A stretch of DNA of 64,000 nt, from contig NZ_AEJF01000165.1 in the NCBI RefSeq assembly GCF_001028175.1, positions 22,334 through 86,333 on the forward strand, given 5' to 3'. The first letter of the stretch is position 1. The number at the start of each line of letters is the position of its first letter. This stretch comes from Caballeronia mineralivorans PML1(12) (GTDB lineage Bacteria > Pseudomonadota > Gammaproteobacteria > Burkholderiales > Burkholderiaceae). The position numbers were made by a program, and so were the translations under genes. This document shows positions 43,140 to 53,347 of this stretch, one piece after another. A model generated the notes under the pieces. That model saw only the letters and a program-made list of their open reading frames with translations, was not told the DNA's origin and ran no database searches.

Positions 43140-43979
43140 TTAGGCATGGCCGGCTACGTCCAGCACCGCGGCAGTTTCCGGCCCATGCGGCTTGATCTCT
43201 GGCTTGATACCCGGCTTGATCTGGCGGAGCAGGTCGGCCTGCACGTTCGGATAATCGGCCCTGCTCGTCCAGACGCCGACGTTCAGTTTCACGCCGGTAT
43301 CGGTGTATTCGGAGACGGCGATCCACGGTTTTGTCTTGTCGTCGTTGATGATGCGTGGATCCGTTTTCACAATCCGGTGCAACGACGCGAGCGATTCCTC
43401 AATATTCTGATCCTCCGGAATGATCACATTCAGCACCACGCGCCGCCGGTCGTTCGCGGTGAAGTTCGTGACCGGATTTGCCCAGATCGTGCTGTTCGGG
43501 ACAAACATGATGACACCGTCGCTTTTGGTCAGACGAGTGGTGAACAGGCCGATTTCGTTCACGGTTCCCGCCGTCGTGCCGATACCTTCGATGTAATCGC
43601 CTACTTTGAACGGTCGCAGCAGCAACAGCATTAAACCGGCTGCAATATTCTGCAATGTGCCTTGCAACGCGAGGCCGATAGCCAGTCCGGCAGCGCCGAG
43701 CACGGTCAGAATGCTGGCCGCCGCGACACCGAATTTCCCCAGTGCCGCGACGATAGCGACGACCCGGATCGCCCATTGCACGAGGCTCGCCATCACGGGC
43801 GTGAACGTGGCGTCTGCGTTGGTGCGCCCGAGCGCACGTTTCACCGCGTTCGCAGCCCGATTCGATACCCACCAGCCGACAAGCAAAATCAGTGCGGCCA
43901 TGAGTACGTTGAATCCGTACGTCACGCCTGCTGTCAGCAAGAAATCGTAGACAGGGCGTAGTTTGTCCAGCGGGTCCAT
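43140..43979 (-). CDS. MscS family small-conductance mechanosensitive channel
   Basis: 279 residues, close to E. coli MscS (286). Three transmembrane helices; the pore helix ILTVLGAAGLAIGLALQGTLQNIAAGLMLLLLRPF has the Gly/Ala packing pattern of MscS TM3, followed by the beta domain (KVGDYIEG, GTVNEIGLFTTRL, VPNSTIWANPVTNF). Opens on membrane tension to release solutes after osmotic downshock. Confidence 0.95.
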   Translation of the reverse strand: MDPLDKLRPVYDFLLTAGVTYGFNVLMAALILLVGWWVSNRAANAVKRALGRTNADATFTPVMASLVQWAIRVVAIVAALGKFGVAAASILTVLGAAGLAIGLALQGTLQNIAAGLMLLLLRPFKVGDYIEGIGTTAGTVNEIGLFTTRLTKSDGVIMFVPNSTIWANPVTNFTANDRRRVVLNVIIPEDQNIEESLASLHRIVKTDPRIINDDKTKPWIAVSEYTDTGVKLNVGVWTSRADYPNVQADLLRQIKPGIKPEIKPHGPETAAVLDVAGHA

Positions 43980-44228
43980 TAATCCTCTCCTCGTTCGAAT
44001 GAACAGGGTTGGGCTTGATCCACCGGCGAATCGTTCCCCTTGATGGTCATCAGAGTGTGTCCCGCATATCGGGATAGCCTTGAAGTCGTTTGGGTCAAGG
44101 CCGACGAGAGTCCGCGCGATTCGCTAACATGACGGACTCGGCGCACGTCAGACGACATGTCCAGCGCGATTGTTTCTTGCTTGTGCTTACCAACCCCATT
44201 GTCCCTTCACCAATTCGAGGATTTTGTC

Positions 44229-45272
44229 ATGGCTTACCAAGCAGCTTCCGAACGCTATTCGCAGATGGCTTACCGCACCTGCGGCAAAAGCGGCCTGAAG
44301 TTGCCGGCGTTGTCGCTGGGTCTTTGGCACAACTTCGGCGACACCACGCCGATCTCCACGCAGCGCGACATCCTGCGCACCGCGTTTGATCTCGGCATCA
44401 CGCACTTCGATCTGGCGAACAACTACGGCCCGCCGTACGGCAGCGCCGAGACCAATTTCGGGCGGGTGTTCAAGGACGATTTCCGTCCGTATCGCGATGA
44501 ACTGCTGATTTCGTCGAAGGCGGGCTGGGACATGTGGCCGGGGCCGTACGGCCAGGGCGGCGGATCGCGGAAATATGTACTGGCATCGCTGGATCAGAGC
44601 CTGCAGCGCATGGGCCTGGACTACGTGGATATTTTCTATTCACATCGTTTCGATGCTGACACGCCTCTGGAAGAAACCGCCGGCGCGCTCGCGACCGCCG
44701 TGCATTCGGGCAAGGCGCTGTATGTGGGCATCTCGTCGTATTCATCGGCGAAGACGCGCGAAATGGCCAAACTGTTGGCCGAACATAAAGTGCCGCTGCT
44801 GATTCATCAGCCGTCGTACAACATGCTGAACCGGTGGATTGAGGAAGATCTGCTCGATACGCTCGAGGATGTCGGTGCTGGCAGCATCGCGTTCACGCCG
44901 CTGGCGCAGGGGCTGCTGACGGGCAAATATCTGAACGGCGTTCCTGCCGATGCGCGCGTCAATAAGCCGGGCGGCGATTCGCTTAAGCAGGAGCATTTGA
45001 GCGCCAAGAATATCGAGCATGTGCGCAAGCTCAACGAACTCGCCCAGCGGCGCGGCCAAAGCCTCGCGCAAATGGCGCTGGCGTGGGCATTGCGGGGCGG
45101 CCGCGTGACGTCGGTGCTGATCGGCGCGAGCCGTCCGGAACAAGTGGTGGAGAACGTCGGCGCGTTGAAGAATCTGGAGTTCTCGAAGGAAGAACTCGCG
45201 GAGATCGATCAGCACGCGACCGAAGGCGGCATCAACTTGTGGGAAAAACCGTCGACGGATCAGCGGGTTTAA
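44229..45272 (+). CDS. Aldo/keto reductase, YghZ/L-glyceraldehyde 3-phosphate reductase type
   Basis: 347 residues from the ATG at 44229 with GAGG upstream; the open frame back to 44157 is unsupported. Catalytic tetrad residues of the AKR fold are in ITHFDLANNYG (Asp, Tyr), ISSKAGWD (Lys) and IFYSHRFD (His). The length and the WDMWPGPYG segment match E. coli YghZ (346 residues), which reduces L-glyceraldehyde 3-phosphate and methylglyoxal. It is a single-gene unit. Confidence 0.9.
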   Translation: MAYQAASERYSQMAYRTCGKSGLKLPALSLGLWHNFGDTTPISTQRDILRTAFDLGITHFDLANNYGPPYGSAETNFGRVFKDDFRPYRDELLISSKAGWDMWPGPYGQGGGSRKYVLASLDQSLQRMGLDYVDIFYSHRFDADTPLEETAGALATAVHSGKALYVGISSYSSAKTREMAKLLAEHKVPLLIHQPSYNMLNRWIEEDLLDTLEDVGAGSIAFTPLAQGLLTGKYLNGVPADARVNKPGGDSLKQEHLSAKNIEHVRKLNELAQRRGQSLAQMALAWALRGGRVTSVLIGASRPEQVVENVGALKNLEFSKEELAEIDQHATEGGINLWEKPSTDQRV

Positions 45273-45790
45273 AGTCCCGCGGATGCGGGATGCGCGGCAT
45301 CGGCTGCACTTCCGGACTTGTGCCGTCGCAAGCCTGACGGCAGCAGGGCCTTTGCCTTGCTGCCCGCATGGCGTTGCTATCATGCGCACTCCGGAACGCC
45401 TGTCCAGTTCGCGATCGCGTTCGTTGTCCACTCTTTCACGCCAAGCGCACCGGGTCCGCACGAGACTCTGGGCATACGTGCAAATCGCGTCTTTCGGTCG
45501 GCAAGTCCAGCGCCGTGCGTTGAAAAGCGGCCCTCGAACCCATAAATCGCGTGTGCGGTAAAATAGCGGATTACGCGTGAGGGAGCGGGGAATGCGGAAC
45601 ATTCGCTCCGAACGCGCGGGTCTCCGTAACATCGGCCCGATTCTCGCGTGTCGCCAGAAATTCCGCTTTAGCATCACGCATTGCTTTCGTTGCGCCTTCT
45701 ATGTGTTGTCGCCGGAATCGAGCCCGAGTTTCTCAACGGCCGCCGGAACGCACTACTGCGCCGCCCTGATTCCGCACTATCCATGAAGCC
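45273..45790. promoter_or_regulatory. 518-base region upstream of fpr
   Basis: No supported gene; a GTG-started 69-codon frame (45577-45786) has a Cys/Ser/Phe-rich product with no ribosome site. A -10 TAAAAT at 45559-45564 (GCGGTAAAATAG) would give a leader of about 220 bases before fpr. The first part holds CCCGCGGATGCGGG, a small inverted repeat after the aldo/keto reductase stop. Confidence 0.4.
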
Positions 45791-46561
45791 ATGAGCAACC
45801 TTAATCCTCAAACCGTTCTAAGCGTCCATCACTGGACCGACACGCTGTTCAGCTTCACCTGCACGCGGGATTCCGCGTTCCGTTTCGAAAACGGCCAGTT
45901 CACCATGGTTGGCCTGGAAGTCGATGGCAAGCCGCTGCTCCGCGCTTATAGCCTGGCGAGCGCGAACTACGAAGAGCATCTGGAATTTCTCAGCATCAAG
46001 GTGCAGGACGGTCCCCTGACGTCGCGTCTTCAGCATTTAAAGGTGGGTGATCCGGTGCTGATCGGCAAGAAGCCAGTGGGTACGCTCGTCGCCGACAACC
46101 TCCTGCCCGGCAAAACGCTGTGGCTGCTGTCTACGGGCACGGGCCTCGCACCGTTCATGTCGATCATCAAGGATCCGGACGTGTATGACCGCTTCGACAA
46201 GATCGTGCTTACGCACACTTGCCGTTTCGTCGATGAACTCGCGTACAAGGATTTCATCACCGAGCACCTTCCGGCACACGAGCATCTGGGCGAACTGATC
46301 CAGGAAAAGCTGGTGTATTACCCGACGGTCACGCGCGAAGAGTTTGCGAATCGCGGCCGGATCACGGATCTGATCGAAACGAAGAAGCTTTTCGCCGATC
46401 TGGACGTGGCGCCCTTCTCGGTGGAAAACGACCGCGTGATGCTCTGCGGCAGCCCGCATATGCTGCGCGACACGCGTCAGATCCTCGATGAAATGGGCTT
46501 CCAGGAAGGCAGCAACAATCATCCGGGACATTACGTCGTGGAGAAGGCTTTCGTCGGCTGA
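45791..46561 (+). CDS. fpr: Ferredoxin--NADP(+) reductase
   Basis: 256 residues. FAD-binding RAYSLASANYEE, the NADP motif STGTGLAPFMSII, and the C-terminal LCGSPHMLRD...GHYVVEKAFVG ending in an aromatic-poor VEKAFVG, the proteobacterial Fpr type. Moves electrons between NADPH and ferredoxin/flavodoxin and is commonly part of oxidative-stress defence. Followed by a good terminator. Confidence 0.93.
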   Translation: MSNLNPQTVLSVHHWTDTLFSFTCTRDSAFRFENGQFTMVGLEVDGKPLLRAYSLASANYEEHLEFLSIKVQDGPLTSRLQHLKVGDPVLIGKKPVGTLVADNLLPGKTLWLLSTGTGLAPFMSIIKDPDVYDRFDKIVLTHTCRFVDELAYKDFITEHLPAHEHLGELIQEKLVYYPTVTREEFANRGRITDLIETKKLFADLDVAPFSVENDRVMLCGSPHMLRDTRQILDEMGFQEGSNNHPGHYVVEKAFVG

Positions 46562-46588
46562 GCGTGTTTCGCTGGCGTGCTGGAAAAG

Positions 46589-46619
46589 AAAAACCGAAGC
46601 CTCCGCGCTTCGGTTTTTT
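46589..46619 (+). terminator. Rho-independent terminator of fpr
   Basis: 12-bp stem AAAAACCGAAGC (46589-46600) with GCTTCGGTTTTT (46607-46618), loop CTCCGC, then T. Confidence 0.9.
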
Positions 46620-46905
46620 CATTTGACGGGGTCATCAACCAATCGCGATATGCAACGCTGCGTTGCGACAAAATGCCCTTAAAAGCGGCTTTCACTACTG
46701 ATTCAGCTTACAAAAGCTGAACTCATCTTGAATCTCGTTCATCGTGCAATTTTCGAACATTTTCTAGGAAATTGCGCTGCCAAAGAGAAGTCAAAATTCC
46801 GTTGTCTGCAACGTTTTGCGACGCCTGATCTCCTCTATCCGATAAAATCGCGGGTTTTCCAATCGATTTAGCGCACCGCGCTCGAGGTTTGAGGAGTCAC
46901 CGTTC

Positions 46906-48290
46906 ATGTCCCTGTTCCGTAAGAAAAGCATCGAGCACATGCTCGCCGGCGCGCAACGCGCCGGACTCAAAAAAACGCTGGGGGCGCTCGATCTGACGTT
47001 TCTGGGCGTCGGCGCGATCATTGGCACGGGAATTTTCGTGCTGACCGGAACCGGCGCCGTGCAAGCTGGCCCGGCGCTAATGATGTCGTTCATCCTCGCG
47101 GCCGTTGCGTGCGCGCTCGCGGCGCTCGCGTATGCGGAGTTTGCATCGACGATTCCTGTTGCCGGCTCCATCTATACGTACTCGTACGCGACGCTCGGCG
47201 AACTGGCTGCGTGGGTCATCGGCTGGGACCTGATGCTGGAATACGGACTCGCGACATCGGCGGTGTCGGTCGGCTGGTCGGGTTATCTGCAGTCGCTGCT
47301 GTCGGGCTGCCTACCGTGCTCACCGCTGCGCCGGGCGCCGTGCCCGGTCAGTTCACGCTGTTCAACCTGCCCGCGTTTCTCGTGATGATGGTGATCACGG
47401 CGCTGTTGTCGATCGGTATCAAGGAATCGGCGCGCGTGAACAACGTGATGGTCGCGATCAAGGTTGCGGTCGTGCTGATGGTGATTGGCGTTGGCGTGTT
47501 CCACGTCACGCCCGCCAACTGGCATCCGTTCATGCCGAACGGCTGGAGCGGCGTGTTCGGTGCGGCAGCCGTGATGTTCTTTGCGTTTATCGGCTTCGAC
47601 TCGGTGTCGTCGGCGGCCGAAGAAGTGAAGAATCCGAAACGCGATCTGCCCATCGGCATTATTTCGTCGTTGGCGGTTTGCGCCGTGCTTTATGTGGCGG
47701 TGGCGGCGGTGGTGACGGGCATTGTCCCGGCCGCGCAATTCGCCAATATCTCGCATCCGGTTTCGTACGCGCTGCAGGTCGCGGGGCAAAGGTGGGTAGC
47801 GGGTTTCATCGATCTGGGCGCGGTGCTCGGCATGCTGACCGTGATCCTGGTGATGAGCTACGGCCAGACCCGCATCGTCTACGCAATGTCGCGCGATGGC
47901 TTGCTGCCGGCGCGTTTGTCGAAGGTTCATCCGAAATTCGGCACGCCGTTCTTTACGACGTGGCTCGTGGGCCTTTTCTTCGGGCTGATCGGCGCGCTCG
48001 TGCCGCTGAACGTGTTGGCTGAACTGATCAATATCGGCACGCTCGCCGCGTTTTCGATGGTGTCGATCGCCGTCCTGATTCTGCGACGCACGCATCCCGA
48101 TTTGCCGCGCGCGTTCCGTTGTCCGGGCGTGCCGGTTGTGCCCGTGCTGGCTGTGGCGGCGTGCCTGTTCCTGATGCTGAATCTGCAGGCGGTGACGTGG
48201 ATTGCGTTCACGGTATGGCTGGCAATCGGATTGGTGATCTATTTCAGCTATTCACGCTGGCACTCGAAATTGGGGCGTGGAGTGGAGTGA
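46906..48290 (+). pseudogene. Amino acid permease (APC family) interrupted by a frameshift
   Basis: The first 135 codons (MSLFRKKSIEHMLAGAQRAG... to GWSGYLQSLLSG) encode an N-terminus with TFLGVGAIIGTGIFVLTGTGA and match the cationic-amino-acid-transporter type. At about 47309 the frame must shift to continue as LPTVLTAAPGAVPGQFTLFN and run to 48290 through AVMFFAFIGFDSVSSAAEEVKNP and MSYGQTRIVYAMSRDG. The break corresponds to a net loss of one base (or 1+3n) in a periplasmic loop. Ribosome site GAGGAG precedes the ATG. Either a recent pseudogene or a sequencing error; all other family features are intact. Confidence 0.85.
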
Positions 48291-48323
48291 TACCCCGGGC
48301 TTGAACCCAGCCGCTTGAGCGAT

Positions 48324-48349
48324 ACGCCGCCCATCGAGGCGGCGTTTTT
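48324..48349 (+). terminator. Rho-independent terminator after the permease
   Basis: 8-bp stem ACGCCGCC (48324-48331) with GGCGGCGT (48338-48345), 6-base loop, then TTTT. Confidence 0.8.
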
Positions 48350-48562
48350 ACGACCGCCTTCCACGATATAAAGCACCCGCATAGCAACACCCTGCCCCCA
48401 CCTTTAGCCCAATAGCGACCGTCTTCATTTTGTGCTTTACTCATTGCTACAACAAATAAACACGAACCCAGCCAGGCACTCACAGTCGTGAAGTCCGCAA
48501 GGTCAGTGAAATAAAAAGCGGTGAGTGAGCTTCGGCTGTTCCATCCCGAAGGAGACAGAAGC

Positions 48563-49039
48563 ATGGCACTCAGCATCAGTCTGACGGTCAACGGCAAAGC
48601 CGTCACCGCCACCGTCGAACCCCACATCCTGCTAGTCCAGTTTCTGCGCGAGGAACTCGGTCTTACGGGCACGCACGTAGGCTGCGACACCGCCCAGTGC
48701 GGCGCATGCACGGTCCATCTGGACGGCCGCGCCATCAAGTCGTGCAACATCCTCGCCGTGCAGGCTGACGGGTCGTCGGTGACGACTATCGAAGGGATGG
48801 CGAAGGACGGCGAACTCCATCCCATGCAAGCCGCGTTCAAGGAGTGCCACGGCCTGCAATGCGGATTCTGTACGCCCGGCATGGTCATGAGCGCGATTTC
48901 CCTCGCGGCTCAAAAGCCCGATCTGACCGAAGCCGATGTCCGCGAACAACTCGACGGTAATCTCTGCCGATGTACGGGGTATCACAACATCGTGAAAGCC
49001 GTGGTGCAAGGCGCACAAGCCATGAAGGCTGCGCCCTGA
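48563..49039 (+). CDS. coxS: CO-dehydrogenase-like small subunit (2Fe-2S), CoxS
   Basis: 158 residues from the ATG at 48563, with GGAG eight bases upstream. Plant-type 2Fe-2S motif GCDTAQCGACTVHLDG and the second cluster motif CGFCTPGMVMS...CRCTGYHNI. Electron-transfer subunit of a xanthine-oxidase-family molybdenum hydroxylase. First gene of a S-L-M ordered operon, the order typical for form II. Confidence 0.95.
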   Translation: MALSISLTVNGKAVTATVEPHILLVQFLREELGLTGTHVGCDTAQCGACTVHLDGRAIKSCNILAVQADGSSVTTIEGMAKDGELHPMQAAFKECHGLQCGFCTPGMVMSAISLAAQKPDLTEADVREQLDGNLCRCTGYHNIVKAVVQGAQAMKAAP

Positions 49040-49117
49040 GCCGCCGCCCGCGCTTCACAGAAGCTGCACCCACCTTTCCGATGACGATGAAGATTCGCGC
49101 CTGAACAGGAGTCCGCG

Positions 49118-51538
49118 ATGAACGCCCCCGAGACACCCGATACCCACCATATGATTGGTGCCGCCGTTAGACGCAAGGAAGACTATCGCTTCCTCACGGG
49201 CAACGGCCAGTACACCGACGACGTTGTCCTGCCGCGTCAAACCTACGCCGTCTTCCTGCGCTCGCCGTATGCGCACGCGAAGATCCGCAGCATCGATATC
49301 GCCGCCGCGAAAGAAGCGCCAGGCGTCGTCGCGATTTTTACCGGCGCGGATATGGCCGGTGAAAACGTCGGCGGATTGCCGTGCGGCTGGCTGATTCATA
49401 ACATCGATGGCAAGCCGATGAACGAGCCGCCGCATCCCGTAATGGCGCATACAAAAGTGCGGCATGTGGGTGATCAGGTGGCGCTGATCGTTGCGGAATC
49501 GGTGAAGCAAGCGAAGGACGCAATCGATCTGATCGAAGTGGATTACGACGTGCTGCCGGCCGTCGTCGATACCGCCACTGCAGCCGATCCAGGCCAGCCG
49601 CAAGTCCACGATGAAGCGCCAAACAACCTCTGCTACACCTGGGGCCACGGCGATAAAGCTGCCACCGACACCGCCTTCGCCAAAGCCGCGCATGTGACGA
49701 CGCTGGATATCGTGAATCAGCGCCTGGTGCCGAACGCGATCGAACCGCGCGCCGTGAATGCGAGCTATTCGAAGTCCGACGACAGCTACACCGTCTACGT
49801 CGCGAACCAGAATCCGCATGTCGAGCGTTTGTTGATGGCGGCGTTCGTGTTGTCTTTGCCTGAGTCGAAACTAAGGATCATCGCGCCGGATGTGGGCGGC
49901 GGTTTTGGTTCGAAGATCTATCTGTATGCGGAAGATGTCGCGCTGACGTGGGCATCGAAGAAAGTACGGCGTCCGATCAAGTGGACGTGCGAGCGCTCGG
50001 AAGCTTTTCTCTCCGATGCACACGGCCGCGATCACGTCACGAAAGCCGAACTCGCGATGGACGCCGACGGTAAATTCCTCGCCATGCGCGTGCACACCAC
50101 GGCCAACATGGGCGCGTATTTATCGACCTTCTCGACCGCCGTTCCGACCATCCTGTACGCCACGCTGCTCGCCGGCCAGTACGCTACGCCCGCGATCTAC
50201 GCCGAGGTGAAGGCTGTCTTCACGAACACGGTTCCCGTCGATGCTTACCGCGGCGCGGGTCGTCCGGAGGCCACCTACGTGGTCGAACGCCTCGTGGAAA
50301 CGGCGGCGCGCGAGATGAACATCGATCCGGCGGAGTTACGGCGGCGCAACTTCATCCGTACTTGGCCGTACACCACGCCGGTTGGTCTGACCTACGATTC
50401 CGGCGATTACTCAGGCTTGCTCGATCGCGCGATGCAACTCGCCGATGTGGAAGGTTTCCCCGCGCGGCGCGAGGAGTCGAAGAAGAACGGCAAGCTGCGC
50501 GGCCTCGGGTATTCCTGCTACATCGAAGCGTGCGGATTGGCGCCATCGAATCTGGCGGGTGCATTGGGTGCGCGGGCGGGCTTGTTCGAAGCCGGCGAGA
50601 TTCGCGTGCATCCCACGGGTTCGGTCACCGTGTTCACCGGCTCGCATAGCCACGGACAAGGGCACGAAACCACCTTCGCGCAAGTCGTGGCGGATCGGCT
50701 TGGGGTATCGATGGATAACATCGAGATCGTTCACGGCGACACCGGCCGGATTCCATTCGGCATGGGGACGTACGGCTCGCGGTCCATCGCGGTCGGCGGC
50801 TCGGCGATCATGAAGGCGCTTGACAAGATCGAGGACAAAGCCAAGAAAATCGCGGCGCATTTGCTGGAGGCGTCGGCCGAAGATATTGAGTTCAAGGACG
50901 GCATTTTCCGCGTGGCGGGCACCGACAGGACGAAGGCGTTCGCGGAGGTATCGCTGGCGGCTTACGTGCCGCACAACTTCCCGCTCGACAAGCTCGAGCC
51001 CGGCCTTAACGAAAACGCGTTCTACGATCCGAGCAACTTCACGTATCCATCGGGCGCGTATTTGTGCGAAGTGGAAGTCGATCAGGACACGGGCGAAACG
51101 CGCATCCAGAAGTTCACGGCCGTCGATGATTTCGGCAACATCGTCAATCCGATGATCGTCGAAGGTCAGGTGCATGGCGGGATTGGACAGGGCATCGGTC
51201 AGGCCATGCTCGAGCGCGCTGTGTACGACAACGAAAGCGGCCAGTTGATGTCCGGTTCGTTCATGGATTACGCAATGCCGCACGCGTCCGACCTGCCGAA
51301 CTTCGATGTGGAGACGTCGAAGGGCACGCCATGCGTGCATAACCCGCTCGGTGTGAAGGGCTGCGGTGAGGCGGGCGCTATTGGCTCGCCGCCGGCGGTG
51401 ATCAACGCGATCATCGATGCGCTTTCGCCGCTCGGCGTGACCGATCTGCAGATGCCTGCGACGCCGCATCGCGTATGGGCTGCCATGCGGGCCGCCGCCG
51501 ATGCCTCGGCCGTTCGTGGCGCTTCGACTCCCGCTTAA
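49118..51538 (+). CDS. coxL: CO-dehydrogenase-like large (molybdopterin) subunit, form II, CoxL
   Basis: 806 residues. Molybdopterin-binding motifs include PDVGGGFGSK, the active-site loop VDAYRGAGRPEATYVVE (about residues 373-389) and late QGIGQAML and GVKGCGEAGAIGSPPAV with the conserved Glu. Form I CO dehydrogenases carry AYXCSFR with the copper-binding Cys; here it is AYRGAGR, so this is form II, whose ability to oxidise CO is doubtful and whose substrate may be another aldehyde or heterocycle. Dimerises with CoxS and CoxM. Confidence 0.95.
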   Translation: MNAPETPDTHHMIGAAVRRKEDYRFLTGNGQYTDDVVLPRQTYAVFLRSPYAHAKIRSIDIAAAKEAPGVVAIFTGADMAGENVGGLPCGWLIHNIDGKPMNEPPHPVMAHTKVRHVGDQVALIVAESVKQAKDAIDLIEVDYDVLPAVVDTATAADPGQPQVHDEAPNNLCYTWGHGDKAATDTAFAKAAHVTTLDIVNQRLVPNAIEPRAVNASYSKSDDSYTVYVANQNPHVERLLMAAFVLSLPESKLRIIAPDVGGGFGSKIYLYAEDVALTWASKKVRRPIKWTCERSEAFLSDAHGRDHVTKAELAMDADGKFLAMRVHTTANMGAYLSTFSTAVPTILYATLLAGQYATPAIYAEVKAVFTNTVPVDAYRGAGRPEATYVVERLVETAAREMNIDPAELRRRNFIRTWPYTTPVGLTYDSGDYSGLLDRAMQLADVEGFPARREESKKNGKLRGLGYSCYIEACGLAPSNLAGALGARAGLFEAGEIRVHPTGSVTVFTGSHSHGQGHETTFAQVVADRLGVSMDNIEIVHGDTGRIPFGMGTYGSRSIAVGGSAIMKALDKIEDKAKKIAAHLLEASAEDIEFKDGIFRVAGTDRTKAFAEVSLAAYVPHNFPLDKLEPGLNENAFYDPSNFTYPSGAYLCEVEVDQDTGETRIQKFTAVDDFGNIVNPMIVEGQVHGGIGQGIGQAMLERAVYDNESGQLMSGSFMDYAMPHASDLPNFDVETSKGTPCVHNPLGVKGCGEAGAIGSPPAVINAIIDALSPLGVTDLQMPATPHRVWAAMRAAADASAVRGASTPA

Positions 51539-51550
51539 AAGGACTTCGAC

Positions 51551-52351
51551 ATGTACTCATTCGATTATCAACGGCCTGACAAGTCCGATGCAGCGGTGGC
51601 GTTCCTTAAGCAGCACGACGACGCCAAATATCTCGCGGGCGGCCAGAGCTTGCTGCCGACCATGCGATTGCGTCTTGCGCAGCCGTCGGCGCTGGTGGAT
51701 GTGACGCGTATCGGCTCGATGAAGGACATCACCGTCACGGGCGATAAAGTGACCATCGGCGGCGCGGTGTGTCATGCGCAGGTTGCCGCGAACCCCGAGG
51801 TGCAGCGTGCGATACCGGGGCTGGCGGATCTTGCCGGTCATATTGGCGACCGGCAGGTTCGGGAGCGCGGGACGATTGGCGGATCGCTTGCTAACGACGA
51901 TCCGGCTGCGTGTTATCCGGCGGCGGTGTTGGGGTTGAACGCGACTATCGTGACGGACAGAAGGCGAATAACCGCCGATGATTTTTTTCTCGGCATGTAC
52001 GAGACGGCTTTAGAGCCCGATGAACTGATTACATCGGTGGAGTTTCCGATCGCCGAGCGCGCGGGATATGAGAAGTTTCAGAATCCTGCTTCGCACTTTG
52101 CGCTGGTGGGCGTGTTCGTGGCGAAGCAAGCAGGTGGCGTGCGAGTGGCCATCACGGGTGCTGCGTCGAGCGTGTTTCGGGCTTCTGAGCTTGAAGCGGC
52201 GTTATCGAAGGATTTCTCGGCGGCGGCAGCGCGCGGCACCACAATTTCAGCCGATACACTCAACGAGGATATGCACGCGAGTGCGGCGTACCGGGCGCAT
52301 TTGATTCCGATTCTTGCGGGTAGGGCGGTTGATCGGGCCCTTGGGTTCTAG
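51551..52351 (+). CDS. coxM: CO-dehydrogenase-like medium (FAD) subunit, CoxM
   Basis: 266 residues, start preceded by AAGGA. FAD-binding motifs KYLAGGQSLLPTMRLR and RGTIGGSLANDDPAACYPAA are the two standard sites of this subunit. Passes electrons from the Fe-S clusters to the membrane acceptor. Third structural gene of the operon, 12 bases after coxL. Confidence 0.95.
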   Translation: MYSFDYQRPDKSDAAVAFLKQHDDAKYLAGGQSLLPTMRLRLAQPSALVDVTRIGSMKDITVTGDKVTIGGAVCHAQVAANPEVQRAIPGLADLAGHIGDRQVRERGTIGGSLANDDPAACYPAAVLGLNATIVTDRRRITADDFFLGMYETALEPDELITSVEFPIAERAGYEKFQNPASHFALVGVFVAKQAGGVRVAITGAASSVFRASELEAALSKDFSAAAARGTTISADTLNEDMHASAAYRAHLIPILAGRAVDRALGF

Positions 52352-52454
52352 TATCGGCTCGCAGCATCAAGGGTTTTTCGCTCGCGCCGATGGATGGGCT
52401 GGGGTTCCTCCGGCACGAGCGAACAAACACTGACTACCGAGACCCAGGAGCCTC

Positions 52455-53342
52455 ATGGACCCGGCATCAATCGACGAAACGCTCGTCGCCCTGAGCGGGC
52501 AGCAATACTTCGCCAGCCGCGAACTCGCGACGGGGCTTTTTCTCGCATTGAAAATGGAGCGCCCATTGTTCCTGGAAGGCGAACCCGGCGTCGGCAAAAC
52601 TGAACTCGCAAAAGCTGCTGCTGGCGTGCTCGGCACGCAAATGCTGCGGCTGCAATGCTACGAAGGCCTGGATACAGCCAGCGCGCTCTACGAATGGGAC
52701 TATCCGCGCCAGATCATGGCGCTGCGTCTTGCCGAGGCCGCGGGCGAACAACCATCGAACGATTCGCTCTACAAAAGCGAATTCCTGCTCAAGCGCCCGT
52801 TGCTGCAAGCGCTCATGCCGGATCCCTTGAATCCCACCGCTCGACGTGTTCTGCTAATCGATGAAATCGATCGCGCCGACGAACCGTTCGAAGCTTTCCT
52901 GCTGGAATTGCTATCTGACTTCCAGGTATCGATTCCTGAGTACGGCACCGTGTGCGCTGAACGGCCGCCGCTGGTCGTGATGACATCGAACCGCACCCGC
53001 GAAGTTCACGATGCGCTCAAGCGGCGTTGTTTGTATCAATGGATCGGTTATCCGGCACGCGATGTGGAACTGCAAATCGTTGCGGCGCGCGCGCCCGAAG
53101 CCAGCGTGGAACTGCAGGCAAGGGCGGTGGCGTTTGTGCATCGACTGAGGACATTGGATCTGTTCAAGGCGCCGGGGGTGGCGGAGACCATCGATTGGTG
53201 TCGTGCGCTGGCGGCGCTTTCCGTGAGCGAACTTGATCCGCAATCTGTGCAGGACACGCTGGGCGTGCTGCTGAAATACCAGGACGATCTCACGCGTGTG
53301 GACGCGGCCGAAATCGCGCAATGTCTCGCCGCGCCGGCCTGA
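52455..53342 (+). CDS. coxD: MoxR-type AAA+ ATPase CoxD
   Basis: 295 residues. Walker A FLEGEPGVGKTELAKA, Walker B RRVLLIDEIDRADEPFEAFLLE, sensor 1 VVMTSNRTREV and the arginine-finger region LKRRCLYQWIGYP. In the aerobic CODH systems CoxD is an AAA+ chaperone that helps build the metal active site. Followed by a VWA protein five bases later, the usual MoxR-VWA pairing. Confidence 0.92.
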   Translation: MDPASIDETLVALSGQQYFASRELATGLFLALKMERPLFLEGEPGVGKTELAKAAAGVLGTQMLRLQCYEGLDTASALYEWDYPRQIMALRLAEAAGEQPSNDSLYKSEFLLKRPLLQALMPDPLNPTARRVLLIDEIDRADEPFEAFLLELLSDFQVSIPEYGTVCAERPPLVVMTSNRTREVHDALKRRCLYQWIGYPARDVELQIVAARAPEASVELQARAVAFVHRLRTLDLFKAPGVAETIDWCRALAALSVSELDPQSVQDTLGVLLKYQDDLTRVDAAEIAQCLAAPA

Positions 53343-53347
53343 GCATC

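Noticed and set aside
45577..45786. 69-codon frame upstream of fpr
   Set aside because: GTG start without ribosome site and Cys/Ser/Phe-rich product; probably just leader sequence.
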